Numbered from the stretch's first letter, positions 1 through 9,088 are shown. The stretch: DNA of 64,000 nucleotides from Crocinitomix catalasitica ATCC 23190 (GCF_000621625.1 NZ_JHXV01000001.1:362967-426966), one strand, 5' to 3'. The notes: a model not told the origin generated them from the sequence alone. Numbers and translations: made by a program.

Positions 1-879
1 GATTTGATACGTGTCATGGAAGTGTTTCCCGCAGATGTACGCAGATTTTTGGATTTGATACGTGCATGGAAGTGTTTCCCGCTGATGAACGCAGATTTTT
101 CGAGTTGATACGTGCATGGAAGTGTTTCCCGCTGATGAACGTAGGTTTTTCGATTTGATACGTGTCATGGAAGTGTTTCCCGCAGATGTACGCAGATTTT
201 TGGATTTGATACGTGCATGGAAGTGTTTCCCGCTGATGAACGCAGATTTTTCGAGTTGATACGTGCATGGAAGTGTTTCCCGCTGATGAACGTAGGTTTT
301 TCGATTTGATACGTGTCATGGAAGTGTTTCCCGCAGATGTACGCAGATTTTTGGATTTGATACGTGCATGGAAGTGTTTCCCGCTGATGAACGCAGATTT
401 TTCGAGTTGATACGTGCATGGAAGTGTTTCCCGCTGATGAACGTAGGTTTTTCGATTTGATACGTGTCATGGAAGTGTTTCCCGCAGATGTACGCAGATT
501 TTTCGATTTGATACGTGTCATGGAAGTGTTTCCCGCTGATGTACGTAGATTTTTCTATTTGATGCGCGTCATGGAAGTGTTTCCCGCTGATGTACGCAGA
601 TTTTTCGAGTTGGTGTGTGTCATGAAAGTGTTTCCCGCAGATGTACGCAGATTTTTCGAGTTGACATGTGTCAAGGAAGTGTTTCCCGCTGATGAACGCA
701 GATTTTTCGATTTGATACGTGTCATGGAAGTGTTTCCCACTGATGAACGCAGATTTTTCGATTTGATACGTGTCATGGAAGTGTTTCGCGCAGATGTACG
801 CAGATTTTTCGATTTGATACGTGTCATGGAGGTGTTTCCCGCTGATGAACGCAGGTTTTTCGAGTTGACATGTGAATAG
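1..879. repeat. Tandem repeat array, 50/51-bp units with nested 151-bp higher-order repeat
   Basis: The stretch is made entirely of a roughly 51-bp unit with the core GTTTCCCGCTGATGAACGCA. From 1 to 453 three successive 151-bp blocks (1-151, 152-302, 303-453) look identical; each consists of one 51-bp and two 50-bp units. From 454 to 861 there are eight diverged 51-bp units, followed by a partial unit to about 879. The array continues past the left edge. Because 51 bp is 17 codons, long reading frames with a 17-residue period appear on both strands, but the 50-bp units shift the frame, so I regard the array as non-coding. Similar intergenic repeats occur in other Bacteroidota as far as I recall; the function is unknown. 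Confidence 0.95.
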
Positions 880-889
880 TATTTATCAA

Positions 890-961
890 TCACAGTTTTT
901 TGATTTTTTTTGCTTTGTCCAACGAAGCTTCAGTGTAGGTTAGACCTCGTCCGACGTAGCT
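890..961. other. Short spacer with two imperfect stem-loops
   Basis: Between the array and the first gene lie two hairpin-forming stretches: GCTTTGTCCAACGAAGC (about 911-927) and TCCGAC ... GTCGGA (about 950-976). The second reaches into the last codons of the Cys-rich gene at 962-1144, so its C-terminus may derive from a repeat insertion. On the minus strand the first hairpin is followed by A residues, not U residues, so it is not a canonical terminator for that gene. Confidence 0.4.
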
Positions 962-1144
962 TTATGCGTAGTCGGAACTAACCTCAAACATCCTAAGACA
1001 ATCATTACATAAACAATTGTCATATTTTTCTTTGATTTCAGCCAATATTTCTGGTGTTAATTTTACTTGCGAACAATGGCAAGCCTTTATATCATTGACG
1101 TTACAATTGAACGGTGATTGGCATTTGCTACATTTTTTTATCAT
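962..1144 (-). CDS. Small cysteine-rich CWC family protein
   Basis: A 60-residue protein with CxxC near the N-terminus (residues 5-8), then C-x(8)-CxC at about 14-25, and a second Cys cluster CLCNDC at about 44-49. The spacing resembles the Cys-rich CWC family of small bacterial proteins, probably metal-binding. The start codon overlaps the stop of the upstream helicase gene (TGATG), so translation is probably coupled. The last residues fall in a hairpin-forming repeat, so the C-terminus may be altered. The biochemical function of the family is not established. Family assignment is fairly sure; any role with the helicase is inference. Confidence 0.75.
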   Translation of the reverse strand: MIKKCSKCQSPFNCNVNDIKACHCSQVKLTPEILAEIKEKYDNCLCNDCLRMFEVSSDYA

Positions 1145-2583
1145 CAGTAAATATCTTGTTCTCCAATAAAATCTGGTGTAAAATTAACCAAATAAAGTTG
1201 TTCGCTCGATCGGGTGATGGCAGTATAAAGCCAACGCATATAAGTAACGTCCCACATGTCCTGTACAAAATATCCTTGATCGACAAATACGGCAGACCAT
1301 TGTCCACCTTGGGCTTTATGGCAAGTTACTGCATACCCAAACTTCACTTGAATGGCTTGAAAATAGGGGTTCTGCATTACTTTTCTGTTCCTGCTTCTCT
1401 GGTTGCGTTCTAATGGGTACTCTTCTGCCGCAATACGGTAGAACAGGGTGCTCAATTGTTCACGCGAAAGGGAAGGGCCTTCATTTCGAATGGAATCGAT
1501 ATTAATTTTAAGTTCCACATCCTTCATGTCAGGATAGTCAATCAACCTTACTACAACATCTGCAAATTCTGCTCCGAATATATTTTCTCTATTCTGAATC
1601 CTCAGAATTTCCATTAATTCACCATTGGCAATAAACCCCGCTTCTGATTTGGCATCCAACCAATGATAATTATTTCTAGTCGCCATTAAAACATCACCAG
1701 CGTTCAGGTCATCTTCTTGCCAAAGTATGCGCCTTCTTATTTGTTCGTTAAAACTATTGGCTCTTTTATTCGATCGGGTAACAACGATAACTTCGTCTTG
1801 CCCATATTTATTGATCGCCGATTCTAATTCGTCCTGTAATTCAACACCTGATACAATGCGTGCATCATCTTTATTGAATTTTAATAAAGGCGGCTCTTCT
1901 TCAAAATCTCTTAACTGACCTGCAATATTCAAAATCCCAGATTCTTCTGCCTGCCTCACAATTTCATTCAACATTTGTTCATGAATCGTTAATCCATATG
2001 TGGCGAGGAGATAATCTGGACTTAAGGCAGGGCTTTCTTGCATACCAATAGGTGGCAATTGACCAGTGTCGCCAACGAATACAATTTTACAATTTACCCC
2101 GCTATAAACGTATTCGATTAAATCGTCTAAAAGATTCCGCGGTGTAAATTTACTGCTGCGTTCCATACCTGCATCGGTTGAAATCATGGAAGCTTCATCA
2201 ATTATAAATAGGGTATTGGTATGTTTATTCTGTCCGAGGGCAAATGAATCGTCCCCAAAACTATCGTCTTTAAAATAAATCTTTCGGTGAATGGTGTGAG
2301 CGATGGTACGACTATAATTCGAAATTACTTTGGCAGCTCGACCGGTAGGTGCTAATAAAACTGTTTTTAAACGAATCATTGGAAGGGTTTTTACAAGACT
2401 TGCTATAAGACTTGTTTTACCGGTACCAGCATACCCTTTTAATACAAATAAATCGAGTTCATTTTTATTCCAAATGAAGTCAGTAATTTTTTCAATTGCG
2501 ATAACTTGATCGCTTGTGGGGGCAAAACCTAAATTTGTAATAAAATCTTGGCGGAAACTCGATTTTAAGGGCTGGTTTTTCAA
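1144..2583 (-). CDS. RecD-like ATP-dependent DNA helicase (superfamily 1)
   Basis: A 479-residue SF1B-type helicase. Visible motifs are Walker A GYAGTGKT (50-57), Walker B IIDE (127-130), motif III GDTGQLPP (171-178), motif V TCHKAQGGQW (420-429) and motif VI YTAITR (453-458), the order seen in RecD/Dda-type 5'-3' helicases. It would unwind DNA during repair or recombination in the cytoplasm. It is shorter than RecD2 and has no N-terminal extension. The start appears to be TTG at 2583: an in-frame stop lies just upstream and the first internal Met comes after Walker A. It overlaps the Cys-rich gene downstream by one base. Exact biological role unknown. Confidence 0.9.
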   Translation of the reverse strand: MKNQPLKSSFRQDFITNLGFAPTSDQVIAIEKITDFIWNKNELDLFVLKGYAGTGKTSLIASLVKTLPMIRLKTVLLAPTGRAAKVISNYSRTIAHTIHRKIYFKDDSFGDDSFALGQNKHTNTLFIIDEASMISTDAGMERSSKFTPRNLLDDLIEYVYSGVNCKIVFVGDTGQLPPIGMQESPALSPDYLLATYGLTIHEQMLNEIVRQAEESGILNIAGQLRDFEEEPPLLKFNKDDARIVSGVELQDELESAINKYGQDEVIVVTRSNKRANSFNEQIRRRILWQEDDLNAGDVLMATRNNYHWLDAKSEAGFIANGELMEILRIQNRENIFGAEFADVVVRLIDYPDMKDVELKINIDSIRNEGPSLSREQLSTLFYRIAAEEYPLERNQRSRNRKVMQNPYFQAIQVKFGYAVTCHKAQGGQWSAVFVDQGYFVQDMWDVTYMRWLYTAITRSSEQLYLVNFTPDFIGEQDIY

Positions 2584-2665
2584 TACGTGTTAATTTAATG
2601 TTATTTCGTTGAGTTAAATATGTAAAAAATATATTGACTGAATAATAAACGTGCAAAAAAAATTG

Positions 2666-2673
2666 TAGTTTTG
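2666..2673 (+). promoter_or_regulatory. Candidate -7 promoter box TAGTTTTG
   Basis: TAGTTTTG fits the Bacteroidota sigma-ABfr -7 consensus TAnnTTTG and lies 36 bp before the start at 2710. No clear -33 TTG is seen at the expected distance, so this is only a candidate. Confidence 0.4.
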
Positions 2674-2709
2674 TCCGTATTGATGTATAATGCTAACTAA
2701 AATTTAAAA

Positions 2710-3657
2710 ATGAGTTTTTTCGATAAATTGGATACAGTAAAATATTGGGCAAATCGCTTTTTATGGCCTACGTTATTTTTAATAATTGGCGTGGTACTTT
2801 TACGCATGGGCTTGGTGCCAAATATAGAGACTTTAAATAACGGTGAGACTATAGAAGTTAAACAAAATAGTCAATTCCTTTATGCAAGTTTGTTTTTCAT
2901 TTTTGCCAGTGTTGTATGGTTTCTGTTTTTATTCAACATTTTTCGTACAGCATTAAGTTATGTTATAATGGCAGTTTTAGCTGCTGTTAGTATTGGTGTT
3001 TTATACTGGGATTATAAAATCATTCAAGATAAATTAGTTTATGATGCGGCTTATGATGCGCGCGACGTTGAAATTCGTACAAGAATGTATGATATTAAAA
3101 ACGCAGAGTTGGCTTATCGTGAAATGCACGGAAAGTATACCGCTAATGTTGATTCATTGATTGATTTCATTAAGAATGGCGAGAAAATGAAAATTTTAAA
3201 AGTTGGCGCTATTCCTGGAAGAGCAATTTATCCAGAAGAAAGAACAATGCTTTACGGACCTAAAGATAATAGACCTTTGGATAATTTAATGACGGAAGTT
3301 GAAGCAGCAAGATTAGCTAAAATGCCTCAGTTTTTTCCTGATTTAAAAGGATTTAAAAGAGATACAAGTTATATTCCTGTAATGGATGCTTTATTCAAAG
3401 ATGAAAGATATATTGAGAACAGAAATAAATTAGGAGCAACTTTAGAATTCCATCCTGATTCTTTAAAATATGTTCCATTTACAAAAGATTTGGCTAGAAT
3501 TGATACATCATCGATTGAAAGAGATGAATTGAAAATTCAAACGATTCGAATTCAAATGACACACCCAATGCAAAGTAAAACAACTGGTGATACAAGTAGA
3601 TTTGTATATACTATTGGTGCGTTGGATGAGAATCACTTACGTGAAAATTGGAAGTAA
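2710..3657 (+). CDS. Membrane protein of unknown function with periplasmic C-terminal domain
   Basis: 315 residues. Three hydrophobic segments lie in the N-terminal third (about 16-35, 57-78, 82-102). A soluble region follows, beginning with a helix of the pattern xIKNAELAYREMHGKYT, which resembles the start of pseudopilin-like or assembly-type domains (Ala/Tyr helix followed by a Gly-rich turn). The rest shows no motif I recognise. The gene stands before DUF3822-rsmD-coaD on the same strand, 17 bp upstream of DUF3822, so it is probably the first gene of that operon. Membrane location is well supported; function is not. Confidence 0.7.
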   Translation: MSFFDKLDTVKYWANRFLWPTLFLIIGVVLLRMGLVPNIETLNNGETIEVKQNSQFLYASLFFIFASVVWFLFLFNIFRTALSYVIMAVLAAVSIGVLYWDYKIIQDKLVYDAAYDARDVEIRTRMYDIKNAELAYREMHGKYTANVDSLIDFIKNGEKMKILKVGAIPGRAIYPEERTMLYGPKDNRPLDNLMTEVEAARLAKMPQFFPDLKGFKRDTSYIPVMDALFKDERYIENRNKLGATLEFHPDSLKYVPFTKDLARIDTSSIERDELKIQTIRIQMTHPMQSKTTGDTSRFVYTIGALDENHLRENWK

Positions 3658-3674
3658 AAAGCGTTGACTGAAAT

Positions 3675-4439
3675 ATGGGATTTAATACCAATGATGCTTA
3701 CAACCATGCTTTGTGTATGGACCTGTCAGAGGAGAAGTTTAGGTATGCAATCTATCATCTTCCAACCAAACGAATTGTAGAAAAGCAAGATTTTAATTTA
3801 AAAGAATACAGCAGAGAAGAGGTGGTGAAACATATGGATTCACCACTCTTTAAAGCTAGCTTTACGCACTTCATTTTATCAGCTGGGTCTAATAGAAATA
3901 CCCTTATTCCTGTTGATATGTTCCCTTATTCGACGCCTAAAGATATTTTTAAGTTAAACTTTAGTGAACCACACGAAAATTTAGATTATAATCGAATTCC
4001 AGAATTGGGTATTGTTAATATCTATGAATTGCCTTTGTGGATCAAATCTCAATTCGTTATAAAAATACCACGTGTAAAAATTATCCACCGATCAACTGTG
4101 CTATTAAAAGGAATCTTTGATCAGGATACATTCTACCCTAAAATTCATTTGTGGATAGAGAAGAATCAGTTTTATCTAATGATGACTGATCAATCAAAAT
4201 TAACCTACTTTAATCGATTTGATTATTTAGAAATAGCCGATTTAATTTATCATATTCTTTTTATGTTAGAACAAAAAGAAATTGATCAAACAAAAATTGA
4301 AATGAATGTCTATGGCGTAAGTCAAGATTGGCTCGAAGAAAATAAATTACGTCAATTTTTTAAATTTAAATTAAATCTGTCTGATCAAAATGAAAATGGT
4401 TTAGACTTTATTCTGGGGAAACAATTTCTATGCGTATAA
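3675..4439 (+). CDS. DUF3822 family protein
   Basis: 254 residues, soluble, with no signal peptide. The N-terminal stretch (LCMDLSEEKFRYAIYH) and the long beta-rich body match the Bacteroidota family DUF3822, thought to have an actin/ASKHA-like fold. The gene typically sits directly before rsmD, as here, where the two overlap by 10 bp. That suggests translational coupling and perhaps a link to ribosome maturation, but no activity is known. Assignment rests on sequence character and neighbourhood. Confidence 0.8.
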   Translation: MGFNTNDAYNHALCMDLSEEKFRYAIYHLPTKRIVEKQDFNLKEYSREEVVKHMDSPLFKASFTHFILSAGSNRNTLIPVDMFPYSTPKDIFKLNFSEPHENLDYNRIPELGIVNIYELPLWIKSQFVIKIPRVKIIHRSTVLLKGIFDQDTFYPKIHLWIEKNQFYLMMTDQSKLTYFNRFDYLEIADLIYHILFMLEQKEIDQTKIEMNVYGVSQDWLEENKLRQFFKFKLNLSDQNENGLDFILGKQFLCV

Positions 4440-4966
4440 TTAGCGGAGCATTAAAAGGTAAAAGATTTTTTCCACCGAAAAAATTCCCGTCTCGGCCAAC
4501 AACCGATTTGGCAAAAGAGAGTCTTTTTAATATTCTTGATAATCGCGTCTATTTTGAAAAGCTGGAGGTTTTAGACCTCTTTGCTGGAACAGGGAATGTA
4601 AGTCTCGAATTCCTATCAAGAGGGGTGGGTAAGTTAATCAGTATTGATAGCCATTTTGTATCGAATAGATTTCAAGAGAAACTAAAACGCGAATTGGATC
4701 TGAAGAATTGGCTGATTTATAAGCAAGATGCAATTAAATACCTCGAAAATGCAACGGGGCAATTTGATATCATTTTTGCTGATCCTCCATTCGATTTTAA
4801 AGACACCAATAACTTGCCTGCGCTTATTTTTGATAAAAACCTATTGGTTGACGACGGAATTTTGGTCGTAGAACATGGGCAAGAAACAAATATGAGTCAT
4901 TGTGTCAATTATAAATTGACGCGAAATTATGGCGGTGTATATTTCAGTTTTTTTGAAAAGGATTAA
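4430..4966 (+). CDS. rsmD: 16S rRNA (guanine(966)-N2)-methyltransferase RsmD
   Basis: 178 residues, the normal length for RsmD. The N-terminus MRIISGALKGKR is typical. The SAM-binding motif LDLFAGTG is at 48-55 and the amino-methyltransferase motif DPPF at 118-121. The enzyme would methylate G966 of 16S rRNA in the small ribosomal subunit, using S-adenosylmethionine. It overlaps the DUF3822 gene by 10 bp and is followed 79 bp later by coaD, a neighbour pair common across bacteria. Confidence 0.95.
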   Translation: MRIISGALKGKRFFPPKKFPSRPTTDLAKESLFNILDNRVYFEKLEVLDLFAGTGNVSLEFLSRGVGKLISIDSHFVSNRFQEKLKRELDLKNWLIYKQDAIKYLENATGQFDIIFADPPFDFKDTNNLPALIFDKNLLVDDGILVVEHGQETNMSHCVNYKLTRNYGGVYFSFFEKD

Positions 4967-5045
4967 TTCTCTTTTGAATTTCATTTTTTCAGAGCATCAA
5001 TTGTTTTATCTTAGCAACGAATAAGAATTTAATTCGCGCTTAACT

Positions 5046-5510
5046 ATGAAAAGAATTGCCATTTTTCCTGGTTCATTTGATCCCTTCACAAAAGGTCATG
5101 AAAATATCGTTCAAAGGGCTATCCCCTTATTTGACGAAATTGTAATCGGTCTAGGTGTAAACAATAAGAAACAGTATATGTTTGATACGGAGAGCCGAAT
5201 TAAACACATTCAATCCTTATTTCCCAACCAAAACGTGGTAGTTGAAGCTTATACAGGCTTAACTGTCGATTTTTGCAAAGAAAAAAAGGCAGGGTATTTG
5301 CTCAGAGGGTTAAGGAATACGAATGATTTTGAATTCGAGAAAGCAATCGGTCAAATGAATAAAGACCTGAATGGTATCGAAACGGTATTCCTAATTACGG
5401 ATAAAGAATTTGGAGCGGTTAGTTCTACAATCATCCGAGAAATAAAAATAAATGGTGGTGACGTTAGTCAATTCGTAACCAACTTAAACTTTTTGATTAT
5501 TAATAAATGA
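5046..5510 (+). CDS. coaD: Pantetheine-phosphate adenylyltransferase
   Basis: 154 residues. The nucleotidyltransferase signature GSFDPFTKGH is at 9-18 (the HxGH-type motif appears as TKGH), and the C-terminal SSTIIRE region is conserved in the family. CoaD transfers AMP from ATP to 4'-phosphopantetheine, the penultimate step of coenzyme A synthesis. Length and motifs agree with a complete enzyme. The stop overlaps the next start (ATGA), so the downstream thioredoxin-fold gene is probably co-translated. Confidence 0.95.
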   Translation: MKRIAIFPGSFDPFTKGHENIVQRAIPLFDEIVIGLGVNNKKQYMFDTESRIKHIQSLFPNQNVVVEAYTGLTVDFCKEKKAGYLLRGLRNTNDFEFEKAIGQMNKDLNGIETVFLITDKEFGAVSSTIIREIKINGGDVSQFVTNLNFLIINK

Positions 5511-6946
5511 GATCAATATTAAATATTTTCTTCCTACTTTTTATTACAAGTCCTGTGTTCTCGCAAGGAACAACATTAAAAGGTTTTGCACCCGATTTTG
5601 TAGGGCAAATAGTGAATTTATACGCTTATCAAGACTTTATTACCCATTCCAAAATTAAAATAGGAGAGGGGCAAGTAAATGCAAAGGACAGTACTTTTGA
5701 AATTAAATTGGCCAATAAATCAACCTTGAAAGGTGTGATTGAAATTGAAAATACAGAAGCTGATTTATACCTGAGTGAAAATTCGAATTATACCATCTAC
5801 TTTCCTAAATCGAAACAGCCAATTTCATACAATAACAATAAAACACAATTGTATTTTAACGACCTGGATACGTTGGATATTAATTATTTAGTGATGCAAT
5901 ACCACGATTGGTTTGATAGTTATATTGCTTATAATGAAATTGCAATTTCTCGTGGTCAATGGGGTGCTTATTTAGATACTTTTAAGACGTATGCAGAAGA
6001 GGCTTATGAGGAGATTGATAATATTTATTTCCTGACTTATGTGCGTTACGATATTGCTGAAATGGAACAAAGTATTCCGCAGAATAGAAGTGGTAAAGGT
6101 AAACTGAAAACCTATTTGAATTATATCGAACCGTTCCCTGTTTACTTTGAGAATGATAGGTATATGAAATATATATTAGGGTTTTATGATAAAGACTTTA
6201 TTGATTATTCACCTGAAACAAGAAAAAAAATATTCGAAGGTATCAATGCAAGCAGTCCAAAGCAATTAATGGCAGCTTTACAAAACGACCTCTTTTTAGC
6301 GCGCCCTGAAATTAGAGAAATGATCATGTTGGATAAACTAGGCAAGACTTTCTATACTGATCCTGTTTATAAAGACAATATTCTTAGAATTCTAGATTCT
6401 GTGATCACGTATCCAACCTTTAAAATAAATTCAGCTATCGCTAATAATGTGCGGAATTATGTAACGAGTTTAGAAAATGGGTTCCCTGCGCCGGCTATTA
6501 ATTTACAGTCAGATGAAGAGCAAATTACATGGGCAAAATACAAAGGGCAATATGTCTATTTTAATTTCTTTGCTACATGGAATGATCAAGCCAAAGCAGA
6601 AATGGAAGTGATGGAAAAATTATACAGAAAATACGGCGCTGATATTTCGTTTTTGTCTGTTTGTGTCGATGAGAAAGTGTCAGATTTTAAGCAATTTAAA
6701 AAAGAGAATCCAACATACGACTGGGATATCGTTCATATAGGTGATCAAAAACATTTATTAGAAGATTATAATGTAAAAGGAATTCCAAGTTATGTAATGG
6801 TTGATCAGGAAGGGTTTATTCATTCTGCTCCGGCATTGTCACCGTCTCCAAGTGGAGGAGAATATATGTCCATTAACCAAACGATGTTTTATATCCAAAA
6901 AGCCTTACATCCTACTGTGAAGATAAATGTAGGTGGGAAAGAGTAA
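5507..6946 (+). CDS. Secreted TlpA/thioredoxin-fold protein lacking the CxxC motif
   Basis: 479 residues with an N-terminal signal peptide (cleavage near SQG, residue 20) and a DUF4369-like beta-rich first half. The last 150 residues have a TlpA-type thioredoxin fold: FNFFATW where the active site should follow, and the cis-Pro loop GIPSYVMVD. At the catalytic position the sequence reads ATWNDQAKAEM instead of the usual ATWCGPCRxEM, so both redox cysteines are absent. It is therefore unlikely to be an oxidoreductase and may act as a binding or structural protein of the periplasm. Coupled to coaD by an ATGA overlap. Confidence 0.85.
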   Translation: MRSILNIFFLLFITSPVFSQGTTLKGFAPDFVGQIVNLYAYQDFITHSKIKIGEGQVNAKDSTFEIKLANKSTLKGVIEIENTEADLYLSENSNYTIYFPKSKQPISYNNNKTQLYFNDLDTLDINYLVMQYHDWFDSYIAYNEIAISRGQWGAYLDTFKTYAEEAYEEIDNIYFLTYVRYDIAEMEQSIPQNRSGKGKLKTYLNYIEPFPVYFENDRYMKYILGFYDKDFIDYSPETRKKIFEGINASSPKQLMAALQNDLFLARPEIREMIMLDKLGKTFYTDPVYKDNILRILDSVITYPTFKINSAIANNVRNYVTSLENGFPAPAINLQSDEEQITWAKYKGQYVYFNFFATWNDQAKAEMEVMEKLYRKYGADISFLSVCVDEKVSDFKQFKKENPTYDWDIVHIGDQKHLLEDYNVKGIPSYVMVDQEGFIHSAPALSPSPSGGEYMSINQTMFYIQKALHPTVKINVGGKE

Positions 6947-6966
6947 AAGAGGAGACATGAGCCGCA

Positions 6967-7371
6967 ATGGAATTAATATTAGGGGATTCGTTTTATTTTA
7001 AAAGATCAAATGAAAAGGGTTTGGAATTGTTGCTATGTCTAAGGAATGGTAATGGTATCTATTTTGACTCGAACGATGTTGATTTTAAAACGAGCGAGCA
7101 AATCAATGTGCTATTATCGTTTTCTTTTAAAAAGATTCGAATCGACGAAATCGTCGAGAGTCAGGTCTTAAGATTTTTTAAAATTGAAGGTGTCGGTTTT
7201 TATTTTATGCTTTCTGACCAAACTGTTTTGAGGATATATGATGAGCCGGCAGATGTTTATGAAAATGATTTTATGCAACATTTTGATGTCTTGTCTAAAA
7301 ACAATATGGAATCCGAATATGTCGAAATGATGGATGATATCCATTCGTTAGGGATAGAATATTTTGTTTGA
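6967..7371 (+). CDS. Hypothetical protein, 134 aa
   Basis: A soluble acidic protein with alternating beta-strand character and no signal peptide or membrane segment. I recognise no motif. It starts 21 bp after the thioredoxin-fold gene and is likely the last gene of that operon. The ATG at 6967 is preceded by an AG-rich stretch (AGAGGAGA) that may serve as ribosome binding site. It is the last core-like gene before the accessory zone. Confidence 0.6.
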   Translation: MELILGDSFYFKRSNEKGLELLLCLRNGNGIYFDSNDVDFKTSEQINVLLSFSFKKIRIDEIVESQVLRFFKIEGVGFYFMLSDQTVLRIYDEPADVYENDFMQHFDVLSKNNMESEYVEMMDDIHSLGIEYFV

Positions 7372-7478
7372 TCTACGAGTAGATAGAGGATTCGTATAAC
7401 CTAGTGCTCTAGCTGAACAACATAATTTAAGGAGTTTTTCTTAACGTAAGTCCCAAATGGCATTTTTTTTCCCCGCAC

Positions 7479-7684
7479 CTTCGATATTCCATCGCGAAGG
7501 GTGATCAACTGAACCAGTATTATGAATTCTAAATATTAATGCTCAACGACTTACCAATATTAAGTTGAAAAACTTATATTTGAGCAACACAACCCGAATA
7601 CCTAACTTTAATGCTGCCTTATTGGCTAACAAATATTTACAAGCGTTTACAAACGGATAAGTTAATATTAACTTTATTTAGTTG
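7479..7684. repeat. 206-bp direct repeat, copy 1 (promoter-bearing)
   Basis: This segment recurs at 15689-15894 with about seven mismatches over 206 bp and no gaps. It fills most of the 328-bp gap between the 134-aa gene and the first S41 peptidase. It contains a hairpin CCTTCG...CGAAGG (7479-7500 area), a -7 box TATATTTG, a short CGTTT/AAACG palindrome and the 16-bp perfect palindrome AAGTTAATATTAACTT near its right end. It stops 15 bp before the ATG at 7700. The remaining 7372-7478 shows nothing I recognise. Confidence 0.95.
7575..7582 (+). promoter_or_regulatory. Candidate -7 box TATATTTG inside the 206-bp repeat
   Basis: TATATTTG fits TAnnTTTG and lies about 118 bp upstream of the ATG at 7700. 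The same box is present in copy 2 at 15785-15792, upstream of the gene at 15922. No convincing -33 TTG lies 19-21 bp upstream. Confidence 0.4.
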
Positions 7685-7699
7685 TTAGAATTAATTAGA

Positions 7700-9088
7700 A
7701 TGATGAAATTATCACTTTGTTTAATCTTTATAACATTTTCCTTATTAGTAGCTTCCCAAGAATATCTTGTAAAAGCATCAATCAAAGAGCAGGTTGAAGA
7801 TTTTAAAGTATTTAAGACAACATTGATAGAATGTCATTCAGGAATTTATGATTATAACGACTCGACTTCTTTATACACTGGTTTAAATTCACTGGAAGCA
7901 AAAATAAATTCTCGACCAATGACACGCATAGAGCTCGTGGCAAGTTATTCAAAATTTGTTTCTTCATTAAAGTGCATTCATACTTGGGTTTATCAAGAAA
8001 ATGTGGCTATAAAATTTTTAGATGCTAAGTACGAATTACCATTCCATTTATACTTTGTAAACAATACATTATTTTCTAAAGAAGATTATAGATCCGATAA
8101 AAACGAAATTGATAAAAACGATCAAATTGTAGCCATTAATGGTGAATTGATTAGTGATTTAAAAGACTCCCTTTATCAATTTATCTCCTCTGATGGGAAC
8201 AATACATCTCGTAAAGATCAAGTATTGAAACATAATTTTCTGTATTATTATTTCCTATTCAAACAAAGGGAAACTAATTTTTTACTGCAATATATTCACA
8301 AGGGAGACACTTTAAAAGGTGTATTCAATTCACGCTATTCACAAAATAAAAATAAAAATCGGAAAAAATATAATTCAATGTGCTATTCAATTGATACCTT
8401 AACAAGTCATGCAGTATTAGTACTTCCCATTCCATTGTTGGCAAACAAAAAGTACGAAAAAAGGTTGGAATCTTTTATGGAAGAAATCAAATCTCGTAAA
8501 ATTAAAAACTTGGTATTGGATCTTCGAAATAATGGTGGTGGAAAATCTCAACAATTTCTTGCAGGGTTTTTTATCAGTTCAAAAATAGCATATGGGCAAA
8601 AGAATTATTCATCAATTCATACAGCAACATACAAAAAGTACTTCCTTCACAAAATGAATCCTCAATTTCTAGTATCAAATTTAATGGGACGTTATACTTC
8701 TGGAAAGGTTAGCAATAGTTATATTACTCCTCAAGAACAGTATCGCGGGAAACTTTTTATTTTGATAAATGGGAATACTGGCTCAGCAGCATCTAATTTT
8801 GCCGCAATTCTCAAAGAATGGGGGAATGCCACAATTGTAGGAGAGGAATCTGGTGGTGGTTATAATTCGTATAATACTGGAGGTGGAACGCTTCAGTTGC
8901 CAAATTCAAAAATCAGAATAACCATAAGGAGTATTAAAAGCTATAATAACATACCTCAAAAATTCAGTTCAAGTGGAGTTACCCCACACTACAAAATAAA
9001 AGAATCTAGCACATTTGATTGCACCATTGACCCTCAATTAAATTTTATAGTGAATGAACTAATTCTAACAAAACCTAAACTGCATTAA
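7700..9088 (+). CDS. Secreted S41 family peptidase
   Basis: About 462 residues from ATG 7700, chosen over an upstream TTG at 7682 because it gives a clean signal peptide (MMKLSLCLIFITF..., cleavage near ASQ). The second half carries S41 features: LVLDLRNNGGG, then GNTGSAASNFA, where Ser would be the nucleophile, and GEESGGGYNS. It resembles tail-specific proteases and tricorn-core domains; a PDZ-like segment (DQIVAINGE) precedes the catalytic region. It would cleave peptides or C-termini in the periplasm or outside the cell. Its neighbour at 9214 is a diverged paralogue. The gene directly follows copy 1 of the 206-bp repeat. Confidence 0.88.
   Translation: MMKLSLCLIFITFSLLVASQEYLVKASIKEQVEDFKVFKTTLIECHSGIYDYNDSTSLYTGLNSLEAKINSRPMTRIELVASYSKFVSSLKCIHTWVYQENVAIKFLDAKYELPFHLYFVNNTLFSKEDYRSDKNEIDKNDQIVAINGELISDLKDSLYQFISSDGNNTSRKDQVLKHNFLYYYFLFKQRETNFLLQYIHKGDTLKGVFNSRYSQNKNKNRKKYNSMCYSIDTLTSHAVLVLPIPLLANKKYEKRLESFMEEIKSRKIKNLVLDLRNNGGGKSQQFLAGFFISSKIAYGQKNYSSIHTATYKKYFLHKMNPQFLVSNLMGRYTSGKVSNSYITPQEQYRGKLFILINGNTGSAASNFAAILKEWGNATIVGEESGGGYNSYNTGGGTLQLPNSKIRITIRSIKSYNNIPQKFSSSGVTPHYKIKESSTFDCTIDPQLNFIVNELILTKPKLH

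Noticed and set aside
1-879. CRISPR array
   Set aside because: Units are contiguous and similar over their whole length, with no unique spacers and no cas genes nearby.
14-893. Long repetitive reading frames on both strands inside the tandem array (17-residue period)
   Set aside because: They follow from a 51-bp (17-codon) unit poor in stop codons. The 50-bp units shift the frame between blocks, and no ribosome binding site or partner domain is present.
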